The notes: generated from the letters alone by a model not told the origin. A DNA stretch of 64,000 nucleotides from Pseudomonadota bacterium (GCA_023419315.1 JAEZYE010000024.1:1-64000); one strand, 5' to 3'; positions 41,684-50,838 are shown, counted from the first letter of the stretch. Numbers and translations: made by a program.

Positions 41684-42996
41684 GGACCATTGGAGAACGG
41701 CGCATGCATCCTTGCGCGACGAACGACGTTCGCAATGCAGGCGTGCGCAGATGCGCGCGCTGGCTGCCGTTGCTGCTCGCACCCGCAATCACGGCGGCCG
41801 CGGGCGGCCCCACGGCGATTCCGGCACCGGGCGACCCGCTGCCGGCATGGCGGGATGGCGAGCTGGATATCCATCACATCAGCACCGGGCGCGGCGAGGC
41901 GCAGATCCTGATCCTGCCGGACGGCACCAGCCTGCTGGTGGACACCAGCGGCAAGACGAAGGAGCAGGCACCGTTCTCCCTACCGACATTGCCCGATGCT
42001 TCACGCGCGCCGGGCGAGTGGGTGGCGCGCTACGTGGCGCGTGTGCTTCCGAAGGGCAACACGGCGCTGGACTACGCCGTGATCAGCCATTTCCACGGCG
42101 ATCACATGGGCGGAATCGTGGCCGATTCGCCGTGGTCCGCGAACGGCTACCAGCTCAGCGGCATCACCGAAATCGCCGAGTCAATGGCGATACGGAACGT
42201 CATCGATCGCGGCTGGCCCGACTACGATTACCCCGTGCCGATGCGCAACGCGACGATGGACAACTATCGTCGCTTCCTCGCCTGGCAGATCCGTCGCGGC
42301 ATGCACGTGGACACGTTCGCGCCGGGCCGCAGCGATCAGATCGTGATGCTGCATGCGAAGGCCGACTATCCGCAGTTCGAAATCCGCAACCTGTACGCGA
42401 ACGGGCAGGTGTGGACGGGCGAGGGCGACACCGCGCGATCCCTGTTTCCGCCTCTGGAAGATCTGGCGCCGGAAGAACATCCGGGCGAGAACAAGCTGAG
42501 CATCGCCTTCCGCGTGCGCTACGGCGCGTTCGACTATTTCACCGGCGGTGATCTTTCGTCCCAGGACGAGGAAACCGCGTTCGAGCCGCCGGCGTGGAAG
42601 AACGTCGAACCGGCGGTTGGCCATGCGTCCGGGCCGGTCGATGTGATGAAAGCGAATCATCATGGAAGCTGGGACGCCAACAGCGTCCCGTTCCTTGCCG
42701 CCCTGCGCCCGCGGGTGATCGTGGTGGGCGCGCGTGCGGACGGACATCCCGCGGTCAATACGTATCGCCGCATGACCTCGCTGAAGATCTGGCCGGGCGA
42801 GCGCGACATCTTCGTGACTCGCGTGTCCGAGGCCACCGCGAAGACCACCTATGGCGTCGACAAGGCCGCCAGCACGCAAGGCCATGTCGTGATCCGCGTC
42901 GAAGCCGGCGGCGCACGCTATCGCGTTTTCGTACTCGACGATGGCGACGAGGCGATGCGGATCACCGCAATGTTCGGCCCGTACGAATCGAACTGA
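41680..42996 (+). CDS. Exported metallo-beta-lactamase-fold hydrolase
   Basis: A 438-residue protein with an N-terminal hydrophobic export signal (ARWLPLLLAPAITAAAG). The zinc motif HFHGDHMGG (His137, His139, Asp141, His142) and a later KANHHGSWDANS motif match the ComEC/Rec2-type metallo-beta-lactamase family. The ATG at 41680 overlaps the PhoD stop; a second ATG at 41704 sits closer to the signal peptide. Such enzymes often act on phosphodiesters or phosphonates, which fits its coupling to PhoD, but the substrate is inferred only. Confidence 0.8.
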   Translation: MRTIGERRMHPCATNDVRNAGVRRCARWLPLLLAPAITAAAGGPTAIPAPGDPLPAWRDGELDIHHISTGRGEAQILILPDGTSLLVDTSGKTKEQAPFSLPTLPDASRAPGEWVARYVARVLPKGNTALDYAVISHFHGDHMGGIVADSPWSANGYQLSGITEIAESMAIRNVIDRGWPDYDYPVPMRNATMDNYRRFLAWQIRRGMHVDTFAPGRSDQIVMLHAKADYPQFEIRNLYANGQVWTGEGDTARSLFPPLEDLAPEEHPGENKLSIAFRVRYGAFDYFTGGDLSSQDEETAFEPPAWKNVEPAVGHASGPVDVMKANHHGSWDANSVPFLAALRPRVIVVGARADGHPAVNTYRRMTSLKIWPGERDIFVTRVSEATAKTTYGVDKAASTQGHVVIRVEAGGARYRVFVLDDGDEAMRITAMFGPYESN

Positions 42997-43032
42997 GCGG
43001 GTTGCAGAACCGCATCAGACCGCGGCGACCGC

Positions 43033-43623
43033 TTACTCCTCGAGCAGGCAGTACTGATCCGAGCCCTGGATCTGCTTCGAATCGCGGGGGGTGAAATGGG
43101 TTTCGCCCCAGTTTTCATCCGCTCCCGGCTTTTCCTCGCTCAGGTAGTAGCCCGAGAACGTGCAGGTGCTGTCGGCCGTGCCGTGGATCTGCACGACAAG
43201 CCCGCCGGCCGTTGGCGCCGCAGCATCATCCGGGCGATGGAACGTGTGCGGTCCACTGCCGGTGCAATCCGTTGCGCCCGTTGCCGCGCGCAACTCGACC
43301 CGCACGATCTCGCCATCCTGCTGCGGCGGTTCGACCGACAGCAGGCCGTTCGCATCCGCAGTGGCGCGCCACACGAAGACGGGTGTGCGTCCATCACCGC
43401 TCAGGCACGCTGCGAGGGAAGGCGCGGTGGTCTGTTCCGAAGCCGCTGTCCCGGCTGCGATCGATGCAGACGGCACCGGCTCGGGGCTGGCGGTCTCGCC
43501 TGTGGCGTCACGGGATGCCGACGCGGCCGCGTCTTCCGGTGGTGGCGCGCTGCATCCGCTGGCGCCGATCAGGATGACGGCATACACGGCAGACAGGAAC
43601 GAACGCAAAGGCTGGATGCTCAT
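43033..43623 (-). CDS. Hypothetical lipoprotein
   Basis: A 196-residue protein with signal and lipobox (YAVILIGASGCSAPPP, Cys24). A Ser/Ala/Thr-rich linker of about 50 residues leads to a C-terminal domain with four cysteines (AACLSGDG, TDCTGSG, DSTCTFSG, QYCLLEE) that probably pair in the periplasm. No family is recognised. Its ATG overlaps the stop of the short gene upstream, suggesting the two products work together. Confidence 0.65.
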   Translation of the reverse strand: MSIQPLRSFLSAVYAVILIGASGCSAPPPEDAAASASRDATGETASPEPVPSASIAAGTAASEQTTAPSLAACLSGDGRTPVFVWRATADANGLLSVEPPQQDGEIVRVELRAATGATDCTGSGPHTFHRPDDAAAPTAGGLVVQIHGTADSTCTFSGYYLSEEKPGADENWGETHFTPRDSKQIQGSDQYCLLEE

Positions 43624-43883
43624 GGAACTCCGGGTGCGTAGATGACCGCACGGTCACGCGCGGCCGGGATCGAACGTCGATAGCGGCGGATGCAGCCGGA
43701 ACCCTGCAGGATCCCGTCGGGCGCGTGATTGTAGAAAAACATGAAGCCTTCCACATTGCGCGAATCGTGGTCCGGGTTCGACAGGCACCCCCGATACCGC
43801 CCGGCGTCCTCCCGCAAAAGGGCCTGGCAGATAACGACGCTGCACCGCACCGCGTACGGCCATCGTGACGATGAAGTCTTCAC
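43620..43883 (-). CDS. Short protein coupled to the lipoprotein gene
   Basis: An 87-residue frame from GTG 43883 to a TGA that overlaps the lipoprotein ATG (ATGA at 43620-43623). The second half reads like a structured domain with Cys and aromatic residues: RGCLSNPDHDSRNVEGFMFF, YNHAPDGILQGSGCIRRYRR. Codon third positions are GC-rich as in real genes here. The frame is open further upstream to 44000 but the extra part looks non-coding. No signal peptide is seen, so the gene may be 5'-truncated or frameshifted. Function unknown. Confidence 0.45.
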   Translation of the reverse strand: MKTSSSRWPYAVRCSVVICQALLREDAGRYRGCLSNPDHDSRNVEGFMFFYNHAPDGILQGSGCIRRYRRSIPAARDRAVIYAPGVP

Positions 43884-43991
43884 GGACGAGCCCGCAAACT
43901 CCGGCGGCAACAGCAGCAGTGCCAGATTCCAGCACCGGCAGGATCGGGTGATGGCTGCCGCCATTGCGCATTCCCCCATCAAGAGGCCACC

Positions 43992-45512
43992 ATGGAGCAC
44001 GAAGCCTTCGTCCCGCCCCCGCAGCAGGAGAACCGGATTTCAACGGGCAACGCAGGGTTGGATGACATTCTGGGAGGCGGGATCGACGCGGACCGCATGT
44101 ATCTGTACGAAGGGCGTCCCGGCACCGGCAAGACCACGCTGGCGCTCGAATTCCTGCTGGAAGGCGTGCGCAACGGGGAGAAGACCCTCTACATCTCGTT
44201 GTCGGAAACGCAGCGCGAACTCGAACTGGTCGCCACGCGGCACGGATGGGACGTCTCCGATGTGGCGATCTTCGAGCTGATTCCACCGGAGACGACGCTG
44301 GATCCCTCGCAGGAACTGACGGTACTGCATCCGGCGGAGGTGGAACTGGGGGAAACCACGCAGTTGATCCTCGAGCGCGTCGCTTCGCTCAGTCCCACCC
44401 GCGTGGTCATCGACAGCCTGTCCGAACTGAGGCTGCTGGCGCAGAGTTCGCTCCGCTATCGTCGGCAGGTGCTGGCGCTGAAGCACTTCTTCGCCAGCCG
44501 TGCCTGCACGGTCGTCCTGCTGGACGACATGACCTCGCACGAGAACGATCTGCAACTGCATTCGATCTGCCACGGCGTGGTGCTGCTTGAACAGCTTGCG
44601 ATTGAGTACGGCGCCGAGCGCAGGCGACTGCGCGTGGTGAAGATGCGCGGCATCCAGTTCCGCGGCGGCTATCACGACCTCACGATCAAGCGGGGCGGGC
44701 TGGAAATCTATCCCCGCCTGGTGGCCGCGGAACATCACAAGAGCTTCATCGGCGATTTCGTGAGCAGCGGAAACGCAGCGCTGGACAAGCTGCTCGGCGG
44801 CGGACTGGAGCGGGGCACGAATGCCCTGCTCATCGGCGCGGCCGGCGTGGGCAAATCCTCGCTTGCGATCACCTATGCGCTCGCCGCGGCGCAGCGGGGG
44901 CAGAAGACCGCCTTCTTCGCCTTCGACGAGGGGCGCGGCACCATCGAAGCGCGTGCCAGGACCCTGGGCCTGCAACTGGAGCCGGCGCTGGACGCGGGAC
45001 TGGTGATCTTCCAGCAAATCGATCCGGCCGAACTGTCGCCGGGCGAGTTCGCCAAGATCGTGCGCGATCGCGTGCAGCAGGATCAGGTCAGCTTCGTCAT
45101 CATCGACAGTCTCAACGGCTATCTGAACGCCATGCCCGACGGCCGCTTCCTCATCCTGCAGATGCACGAACTGCTGACCTTCCTGGGGCAGCAGGGTGTG
45201 CTGACCCTGCTGGTCATGGCCCAGCACGGCCTGATGGGGCCAATGGAAACGCCGCTGGACATCAGCTATCTCAGCGACGCCGTGCTGATGCTCCGCTACT
45301 TCGAATATGGAGGCACCGTGCGACGCGCCCTCTCGGTCGTGAAGAAGCGCAGTGGCGATCACGAGCACACCATCCGGGAATTCAAGCTCAGCCGGAACGG
45401 ACTTTCGCTCGGGCCGCCGTTGAAGGAATTCAGTGGCGTCCTCTCCGGCACGCCGATCTACGTGGGCAGTGCGGAGCCGCTGCTGGAAGACGGATCCGAA
45501 CAGGAGCGATGA
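43992..45512 (+). CDS. KaiC-like double-domain ATPase
   Basis: A 506-residue protein with two RecA/KaiC domains. The first has Walker A GRPGTGKTT at residues 41-49 and opens with RISTGNAGLDDILGGGI. The second has GAAGVGKSS at 282-290 after SSGNAALDKLLGGGLERG. Both have acidic catalytic pairs nearby (SLSETQRELE; AFDEGRGTIEA) and Walker B VIDSL. The C-terminal region lacks an obvious cyanobacterial autophosphorylation site, and no kaiA or kaiB gene is in the window, so a circadian role is unlikely. Its stop overlaps the start of a hybrid kinase (ATGA). Confidence 0.9.
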   Translation: MEHEAFVPPPQQENRISTGNAGLDDILGGGIDADRMYLYEGRPGTGKTTLALEFLLEGVRNGEKTLYISLSETQRELELVATRHGWDVSDVAIFELIPPETTLDPSQELTVLHPAEVELGETTQLILERVASLSPTRVVIDSLSELRLLAQSSLRYRRQVLALKHFFASRACTVVLLDDMTSHENDLQLHSICHGVVLLEQLAIEYGAERRRLRVVKMRGIQFRGGYHDLTIKRGGLEIYPRLVAAEHHKSFIGDFVSSGNAALDKLLGGGLERGTNALLIGAAGVGKSSLAITYALAAAQRGQKTAFFAFDEGRGTIEARARTLGLQLEPALDAGLVIFQQIDPAELSPGEFAKIVRDRVQQDQVSFVIIDSLNGYLNAMPDGRFLILQMHELLTFLGQQGVLTLLVMAQHGLMGPMETPLDISYLSDAVLMLRYFEYGGTVRRALSVVKKRSGDHEHTIREFKLSRNGLSLGPPLKEFSGVLSGTPIYVGSAEPLLEDGSEQER

Positions 45513-47194
45513 GCGTGGATGACACCGTGCTGGTGCTCGCGCCGATTGGCCGTGACGCGGCCACGGTCGCGGACGTACTGGCCCGCTCCGACATCCCGTC
45601 GAGAATCTGCACGAGTGTCATGTCGCTGGTGGATGCGCTGCAGGCCGGCGCGGGTACCGCGTTCATCGCCGAGGAGGCGCTGTTCGGCGAACAATCCGGC
45701 GACCTCGCGCGTTGGGTCGCCACGCAGCAGCCGTGGTCGGATTTCCCGTTTGTCGTGCTGACCAGCCGCCATGATCAGCCCAAGGTGCGCGAGTGGCGGC
45801 GCAGGCAGATGACGCAGCTCGGCAATGTGTCGCTGCTCGAACGTCCCGTCCAGCCCATCACCCTGGTCAGTCTGGTGCAGACGGCGCTGCGCGCGCGCCG
45901 GCGCCAGCTGGAAATCCGCCTGCTGCTGGAAGAACAGAAGCATGTCGCCGAGCGCCTGGAATGGCTGGTGGACGAGCGCACCGTGCAACTGCAGGCGGTC
46001 AACGCGCATTTGCGTGCGGAGATGGAAGAGCGCGCGAAGATGGAAGAGACGCTGCGTCATGCGCAGAAGATGGATGCGCTCGGAAAACTGACCGGCGGCG
46101 TCGCGCACGACTTCAACAATCTGCTGATGGTCATCACCGCCGGGCTCGACATGCTGGAACACGCAGGCGATCGCGACCGGCGTGATCGCATCGTCACCGG
46201 CATGCGGCAGGCTGCGCAGCGCGGCGCGAGCCTGACCCGCCAGTTGCTTTCGTTCTCGCGCAATCACTCGCTCAAACCCGAAACCATCGACCTGCCGCGG
46301 CTGATCACCGAGATGCGCGATCTGCTTCATCGCAGCCTGCGTGGCGACATCGAGGTCAAGGTCGAGATGGATCTCGATATCTGGCCGGTGTACGCCGATC
46401 CGGGCGAGCTGGAAATCGCGGTGCTGAACCTGTGCGTCAATGCACGCGATGCGATGGAGAACGGTGGTGTGATCACGATTTCCGCCGCCAATGAAGCGCC
46501 GGGTGCGAAGGGCCTGCCCCAGGGCAGCGTGCGCCTGACGGTGTCCGACACCGGCACCGGCATGACGCCGGAAGTGAAGGCGCGGGTGTTCGATCCGTTC
46601 TTCACCACCAAGGAAGTCGGCAAGGGCTCCGGACTTGGATTGGCGCAGGTGTACGGGTTTGCGCGGCAATCGGGCGGCGATGTGGAAATCGAATCGCAGC
46701 TCGGCGTCGGCACTTCGGTCTCGTTGCATTTGCCGCGCGCGGATTCGGCCACGAAAGCGGACGCAAAGTCGGATGAGGCGCACGCCGATGCCGGCGCCCT
46801 GGGCAACGGTTCGGTGTTGCTGGTGGAGGACGATGCGGAGGTCGCATCGATGATCACTGACCTGCTCGTCGGGCTGGGATTCGAGGTGATACACGCGACG
46901 AGTGGCGCCTCGGCGCTGGGCGCGCTGGCGAATGATCGCGTCATCGATCTGGTGCTGTCGGACATCATGATGCCCGGCGGCATGAACGGGATCGAATTGG
47001 CGCAGAGGATTCGTGCGCGTCGCCCCAGCGTGCCGATCCTGCTCAGCAGCGGCTATTCCGACGCCTTCAAGAGTGAAGCCGAGAAGATGGGCATCGCCAT
47101 CCTCGTCAAGCCGTATCGCGCGCAGGACCTCCGGCAGGCGATAGAACGCGTCATGACGCGCGAGCGCCATCCGCAAGGCGCGCTGTGGAATTGA
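45509..47194 (+). CDS. Hybrid histidine kinase coupled to KaiC-like ATPase
   Basis: A 561-residue soluble kinase. Residues 1-125 resemble a receiver domain but have TAFIAEEAL where the phospho-acceptor Asp should be, so it is a pseudo-receiver. A coiled-coil (about 130-185) leads to the dimerisation domain with phospho-histidine His200 in VAHDFNN, then the ATPase with NLCVNARDAMENGG, DTGTGMTPEV and GKGSGLGLAQVYG. A C-terminal receiver has its acceptor Asp485 in LVLSDIMMPGGMNG. There are no membrane segments. Overlap with the KaiC-like gene suggests the ATPase feeds its input. Confidence 0.92.
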   Translation: MSVDDTVLVLAPIGRDAATVADVLARSDIPSRICTSVMSLVDALQAGAGTAFIAEEALFGEQSGDLARWVATQQPWSDFPFVVLTSRHDQPKVREWRRRQMTQLGNVSLLERPVQPITLVSLVQTALRARRRQLEIRLLLEEQKHVAERLEWLVDERTVQLQAVNAHLRAEMEERAKMEETLRHAQKMDALGKLTGGVAHDFNNLLMVITAGLDMLEHAGDRDRRDRIVTGMRQAAQRGASLTRQLLSFSRNHSLKPETIDLPRLITEMRDLLHRSLRGDIEVKVEMDLDIWPVYADPGELEIAVLNLCVNARDAMENGGVITISAANEAPGAKGLPQGSVRLTVSDTGTGMTPEVKARVFDPFFTTKEVGKGSGLGLAQVYGFARQSGGDVEIESQLGVGTSVSLHLPRADSATKADAKSDEAHADAGALGNGSVLLVEDDAEVASMITDLLVGLGFEVIHATSGASALGALANDRVIDLVLSDIMMPGGMNGIELAQRIRARRPSVPILLSSGYSDAFKSEAEKMGIAILVKPYRAQDLRQAIERVMTRERHPQGALWN

Positions 47195-47203
47195 AGTGCA
47201 GGC

Positions 47204-48367
47204 TCATGGGGGCGCTTGATGCCAGGCGCCGGCTTCGGCCACCGCATTGCGACGCACCGTGCGCCATGCACCTGTGAGCGTCACCAGATGCAGGCTGTTC
47301 AATCCCGCTTCCGAACGCTGCAGCAGTATGTGGCTGCCGTCGCGTGACCAGTCCAGCGGGGCGACGCGCGCCGTCGTGGTCGGGCCGGCAAGCAGTTGCG
47401 CGCCGCTTCCATCCGCATTCGCGTAGTACAGACGGCCGTGGCGGTTCGCGCCCTGCGGTGCCGTGAACGCGAAGCCGGTGGCATCCGGTGAGACGATCGG
47501 CAACGAGCCTTCGGCGACGCGTGCACCCGCGCCGGTGATGAAGTTCACGCGATGGATGACGGGTGTATCGACGCCGGCTTCGGCTTGCTCCAGTGCGCCG
47601 TAGTACAGCGTATTGCCGGCGGCCATGGAGAAATCAATCGGATCGATCGCATCGGGCGAATTGGGAACGCGCGCCTGCGCCCGATCCGACACGCGCGTGC
47701 GCCAGAGCGTGTACATCCAGAACTGGTCGGTGGGATCGGCATGGTTGATGACGAAGGTCGCCACATGGGCGATGACGTACCGCCCGTCGCGTGACCAAGC
47801 GAGCTTGCGGTACTTCTGGTAACAGGTGTGCACGCCGGTCGTGCACCACGGCATCGTCGGGCCGAGTTGTTCGACGCAGGACAGCAGCTGAAGCCCGGTT
47901 CCATCGTGATGGATGGTGTACACGCACTGCAGCTCGGGGATGTTCATGTAAGGCCAGCCGACGAATGCGATGCGGTTCGGCGACCAGCCGCTCCAGACCG
48001 GCGCGAATCCGGTCGCGATCACGCGCTCGCGGCGCCCCATTCGGTCCACTACGACGATCTGCCGATCCTGCCCGTCGTAGGTTTCATCCCGTGCGCCCTG
48101 GCGTCGCTCGAACACGACCGAACGCCCTGTCGGTGACCAGGAAGCGGATTCATCGGTGTAGCCCGCGGGCGGATGCGTGAGGCTCTGGCTGAAGGAGCCC
48201 AGCGTGTTCGTGCGTTTCAACGACGATGACGCCGCATCGTGATACACGATGTTGCCCGAGTCCTGTGCGTTGGCGGCAAAGCAGACGAAGGCCAGCGACC
48301 ACAGCAGGCACAACGCCGCAGCGCGACCGGCTGCAGAAAGTGGAAGTGAAATGCGCTGGGAAGACAT
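47204..48367 (-). CDS. Exported TolB-like beta-propeller protein
   Basis: A 387-residue protein. The ATG at 48367, behind a GAGG-type ribosome site, gives a signal peptide ending CFAANAQ. Repeats of about 40-50 residues with motifs such as ESASWSPTGRSVVFER, KLAWSRDGRYVIAHV, PIVSPDATGFAFTAP and LDWSRDGSHILLQ identify a WD40/PD40 propeller as in TolB and DPP IV-like proteins. There is no catalytic domain. The C-terminus converges on the kinase gene with a 9-base gap. Role unknown. Confidence 0.75.
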   Translation of the reverse strand: MSSQRISLPLSAAGRAAALCLLWSLAFVCFAANAQDSGNIVYHDAASSSLKRTNTLGSFSQSLTHPPAGYTDESASWSPTGRSVVFERRQGARDETYDGQDRQIVVVDRMGRRERVIATGFAPVWSGWSPNRIAFVGWPYMNIPELQCVYTIHHDGTGLQLLSCVEQLGPTMPWCTTGVHTCYQKYRKLAWSRDGRYVIAHVATFVINHADPTDQFWMYTLWRTRVSDRAQARVPNSPDAIDPIDFSMAAGNTLYYGALEQAEAGVDTPVIHRVNFITGAGARVAEGSLPIVSPDATGFAFTAPQGANRHGRLYYANADGSGAQLLAGPTTTARVAPLDWSRDGSHILLQRSEAGLNSLHLVTLTGAWRTVRRNAVAEAGAWHQAPP

Positions 48368-48590
48368 TGCATCCTCGCCTCGTCTCGGCGACCCGCGCTT
48401 TCGTAGCGCTGCCACTGCCGGTGAACAGGGGCGTTGCTCACAGCGCCCGGCTTGTTGTGCGGGAGCATCAGACGCTGGGCGTGTGGAGCATGTCAAAGAG
48501 TGCTGCGACGAGAAACGGGACGATGGATACATCGCCCCTCATGCAAGTACTCAAAGCACGCCTCGAAACAGCGCGCCGTCACGAGTGCAA

Positions 48591-49367
48591 TCACGCAGGG
48601 CCGGCGTCTTCGGTGGACATCTGGCGCGACACGTCGCATCCCAGCACCATTTCAATCACCCGTGCGGAGCTTCCATCATGGAATCCGGTTTCGGGAGCAA
48701 AGTCGCGCGGGTTGTGGAATGTGCCGAACAGCAGATCGAATACCGGGAGTTCCGAATAGTTCTGGCGATGCACGCCGCGTGCGTGATGCCACGAATGCAT
48801 CTCCGGACGCTCGACGAACCAGCCGAGCCAACGGGGTGTACGCACGTTGGTGTGGGTCAGCATCGCGAGCAGGGTGGCGCCCAGCAGCGCAGCGGTCGCG
48901 GCTTGCGGGCTCAGGCCGACGATGACGGTCAAGGCCAGGCTGCCCACCGCCGTCCAGCCGAGCGTGTCGAGAGGGCTGAACCAGAACGTGCTGAACGTAT
49001 CGAGCCGCTCGGTGCTGTGGTGGAGCTGGTGACCGAAGCGCCACAACCAGTCGTTGCCGTGGATGGCGCGATGCCAGGCGTAGGCGCAGGCCTGGTACAC
49101 CAGCAAGCCGACGACAGCACCGACGGGCCAGGCGAGATGGCTCAGGTCGAACAATTGCAGGGGCAGCAGGAACCGGGTCCACAACAGCGGCAGATAGGAC
49201 GAAAGCAGGAAGTAGAAGACCGCCGCCAGCAAACCCCGCGTGCGCCACCGCGCAATGCGCGGAAGGGCGCGCGCCGGCGCGGCCGCCTCCCACAGCATCA
49301 GTGCGGCGTACATGCCGAAGAAGGCGAAGGACAGGGGATGCAGCAGGAGTTCGAGGGGCGTTGGCAT
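48591..49367 (-). CDS. Sterol desaturase/fatty acid hydroxylase family protein
   Basis: A 258-residue membrane enzyme with four or so hydrophobic helices and the di-iron histidine boxes HRAIH (99-103), HQLHH (113-117) and HSWHH (191-195). The family hydroxylates or desaturates lipids using oxygen. It is divergent from the AraC-type regulator, with 100 bases between the start codons, so that regulator is the natural candidate for its control. Confidence 0.88.
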   Translation of the reverse strand: MPTPLELLLHPLSFAFFGMYAALMLWEAAAPARALPRIARWRTRGLLAAVFYFLLSSYLPLLWTRFLLPLQLFDLSHLAWPVGAVVGLLVYQACAYAWHRAIHGNDWLWRFGHQLHHSTERLDTFSTFWFSPLDTLGWTAVGSLALTVIVGLSPQAATAALLGATLLAMLTHTNVRTPRWLGWFVERPEMHSWHHARGVHRQNYSELPVFDLLFGTFHNPRDFAPETGFHDGSSARVIEMVLGCDVSRQMSTEDAGPA

Positions 49368-49467
49368 GGCGGCGGCAGCTCTGGTCTACTACGGGGGAGG
49401 CGGCACGATACCCACGGCCGCACTCGGCCACCGCAGTCATTTCCGCCGCCAACCTGACATTTCCGTC

Positions 49468-50505
49468 ATGCCGCGCAGCGAACGCCCGACCATTGCCCTG
49501 CTCGCCACGCACGGTGCCGCCGCCTCGGTGCTGTACGGCATGTACGACCTGTTCAATTCCGCCGGTCGTGACTGGCCGCCGATGATCGGATTGCCGCCGG
49601 GCGAATCGGTCTTCGCTCCATTGCTGGTGGCGCGCGAGACGACGCCGCTGAATGTCATCAACGGCATCGTGGTGACTCCGCAGGTCGCGCTGCGCGATCT
49701 GCCTGCGCCTGACTTCATCTGCATCCCGGACCTGGCGATCTATCCGGGCGACATCGCGCTGCATGGCTACGAGGAAGAAGCCCGCTGGCTGCGCGAGTGC
49801 CATGCGCGGGGCAGCGTGATTGCAGCGGCGTGCACGGGTGCGATGCTGCTGGCGGAAACGGGACTGCTGGATGGTCATGACGCGACCACGCACTGGGCCT
49901 ACTGCGAGGCGCTGTCCGCGCGCCATCCCCGCGTGCGCGTGCATCCGCAACGGGTCGTGGTCACGGCCGGTCAGGATCAACGGCTGGTGATGGGAGGCGG
50001 CGGATCGAGCTGGCACGATCTGGCGCTTTACATCATCGCGCGCGTGGCGGGTATCGAATGCGCGATGCAGACCGCGCGCGTGTTCCTGATCGACTGGCAT
50101 CAGACCGGCCAGCAACCGTTCGCCAGCCTCGCGCGCACACGGGCTACGTCCGACGCGGCTGTATCGCGATCGCAGGTCTGGATTGCGCAGCATTACGAGA
50201 CGCCTGCGCCGGTGGCCGGCATGCTGCAGGCCAGCGGGCTGGCGGAACGCACGTTCGCACGCCGCTTCCAGCAGGCGACCGGCCTGTCACCGCTGGAATA
50301 CGTGCATACGCTGCGGCTGGAAGAAGCGAAGCAGCAACTGGAAGCGGGCGATGACGCAATCGAAGCCATCGCGGAAGCGGTGGGTTACGAAGACGCCGCC
50401 TATTTCAGCCGACTGTTCCGACGCAAAGTGGGGATCTCGCCCGCGCAGTACCGGCGACGTTTCGGTGGCATGCGTCGCATGCTCAGTGAAGCGGGCGCGC
50501 GCTAG
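49468..50505 (+). CDS. GlxA-type AraC transcriptional regulator
   Basis: A 345-residue protein with an N-terminal DJ-1/PfpI-like domain (MPRSERPTIALLATHGAAAS, CTGAMLLAETGLLDG with the nucleophile-elbow Cys) and a C-terminal double helix-turn-helix AraC domain (about residues 235-335; ASGLAERTFARRFQQATG, then EAVGYEDAAYFSRLFRRKVG). Such regulators sense amines or small metabolites. The ATG at 49468 is chosen because the domain begins there. It is divergent from the hydroxylase gene. Confidence 0.9.
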   Translation: MPRSERPTIALLATHGAAASVLYGMYDLFNSAGRDWPPMIGLPPGESVFAPLLVARETTPLNVINGIVVTPQVALRDLPAPDFICIPDLAIYPGDIALHGYEEEARWLRECHARGSVIAAACTGAMLLAETGLLDGHDATTHWAYCEALSARHPRVRVHPQRVVVTAGQDQRLVMGGGGSSWHDLALYIIARVAGIECAMQTARVFLIDWHQTGQQPFASLARTRATSDAAVSRSQVWIAQHYETPAPVAGMLQASGLAERTFARRFQQATGLSPLEYVHTLRLEEAKQQLEAGDDAIEAIAEAVGYEDAAYFSRLFRRKVGISPAQYRRRFGGMRRMLSEAGAR

Positions 50506-50838
50506 TCCACGCGCGGCATCATGATGCTCTTCGTTGCGCGCATGCTGCCCGGCACGGTTCGCGGCATCTACAGTGAATCAATGTCCGCGCGGTCGAGGTT
50601 TCCGAAGACACGGTTGTTGATGCGTCGGAATTTTTCGTTGCTTCCGACGATGCGCGTGTCGATAGCGCGCAATCTTGTCACGCGTTGCAGCGGTGTTGAA
50701 AGCTGGGATTTTCTGCTGCGAAGTTGAACGCGTGCGCCACATCGCGTGGATTCGAGGAGGGCGCGTGATCATGCGAGCCGGAATCCGCGCAGGTGGCGTG
50801 GTGCTAGACTGCAGCACCCTCGACGAAGAGCCCTTTCC
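50506..50838. other. Intergenic region before the BCCT gene, with one hairpin
   Basis: 333 bases without a supported gene; locally less GC-rich than its neighbours. CGTCGGAA (50623-50630) and TTCCGACG (50642-50649) form a hairpin with an 11-base loop, which could be a terminator for the regulator or a repressor palindrome. A TAGACT at 50805-50810 could be the -10 of the transporter gene. Confidence 0.4.

Noticed and set aside
40001..41788. A 595-codon frame antisense to the PhoD gene
   Set aside because: It is an antisense shadow; the plus strand has a Tat signal and phosphatase motifs.
43992..45512. A circadian clock function for the KaiC-like protein
   Set aside because: No kaiA or kaiB is nearby and the usual C-terminal phosphorylation site is not evident; only the ATPase family is supported.
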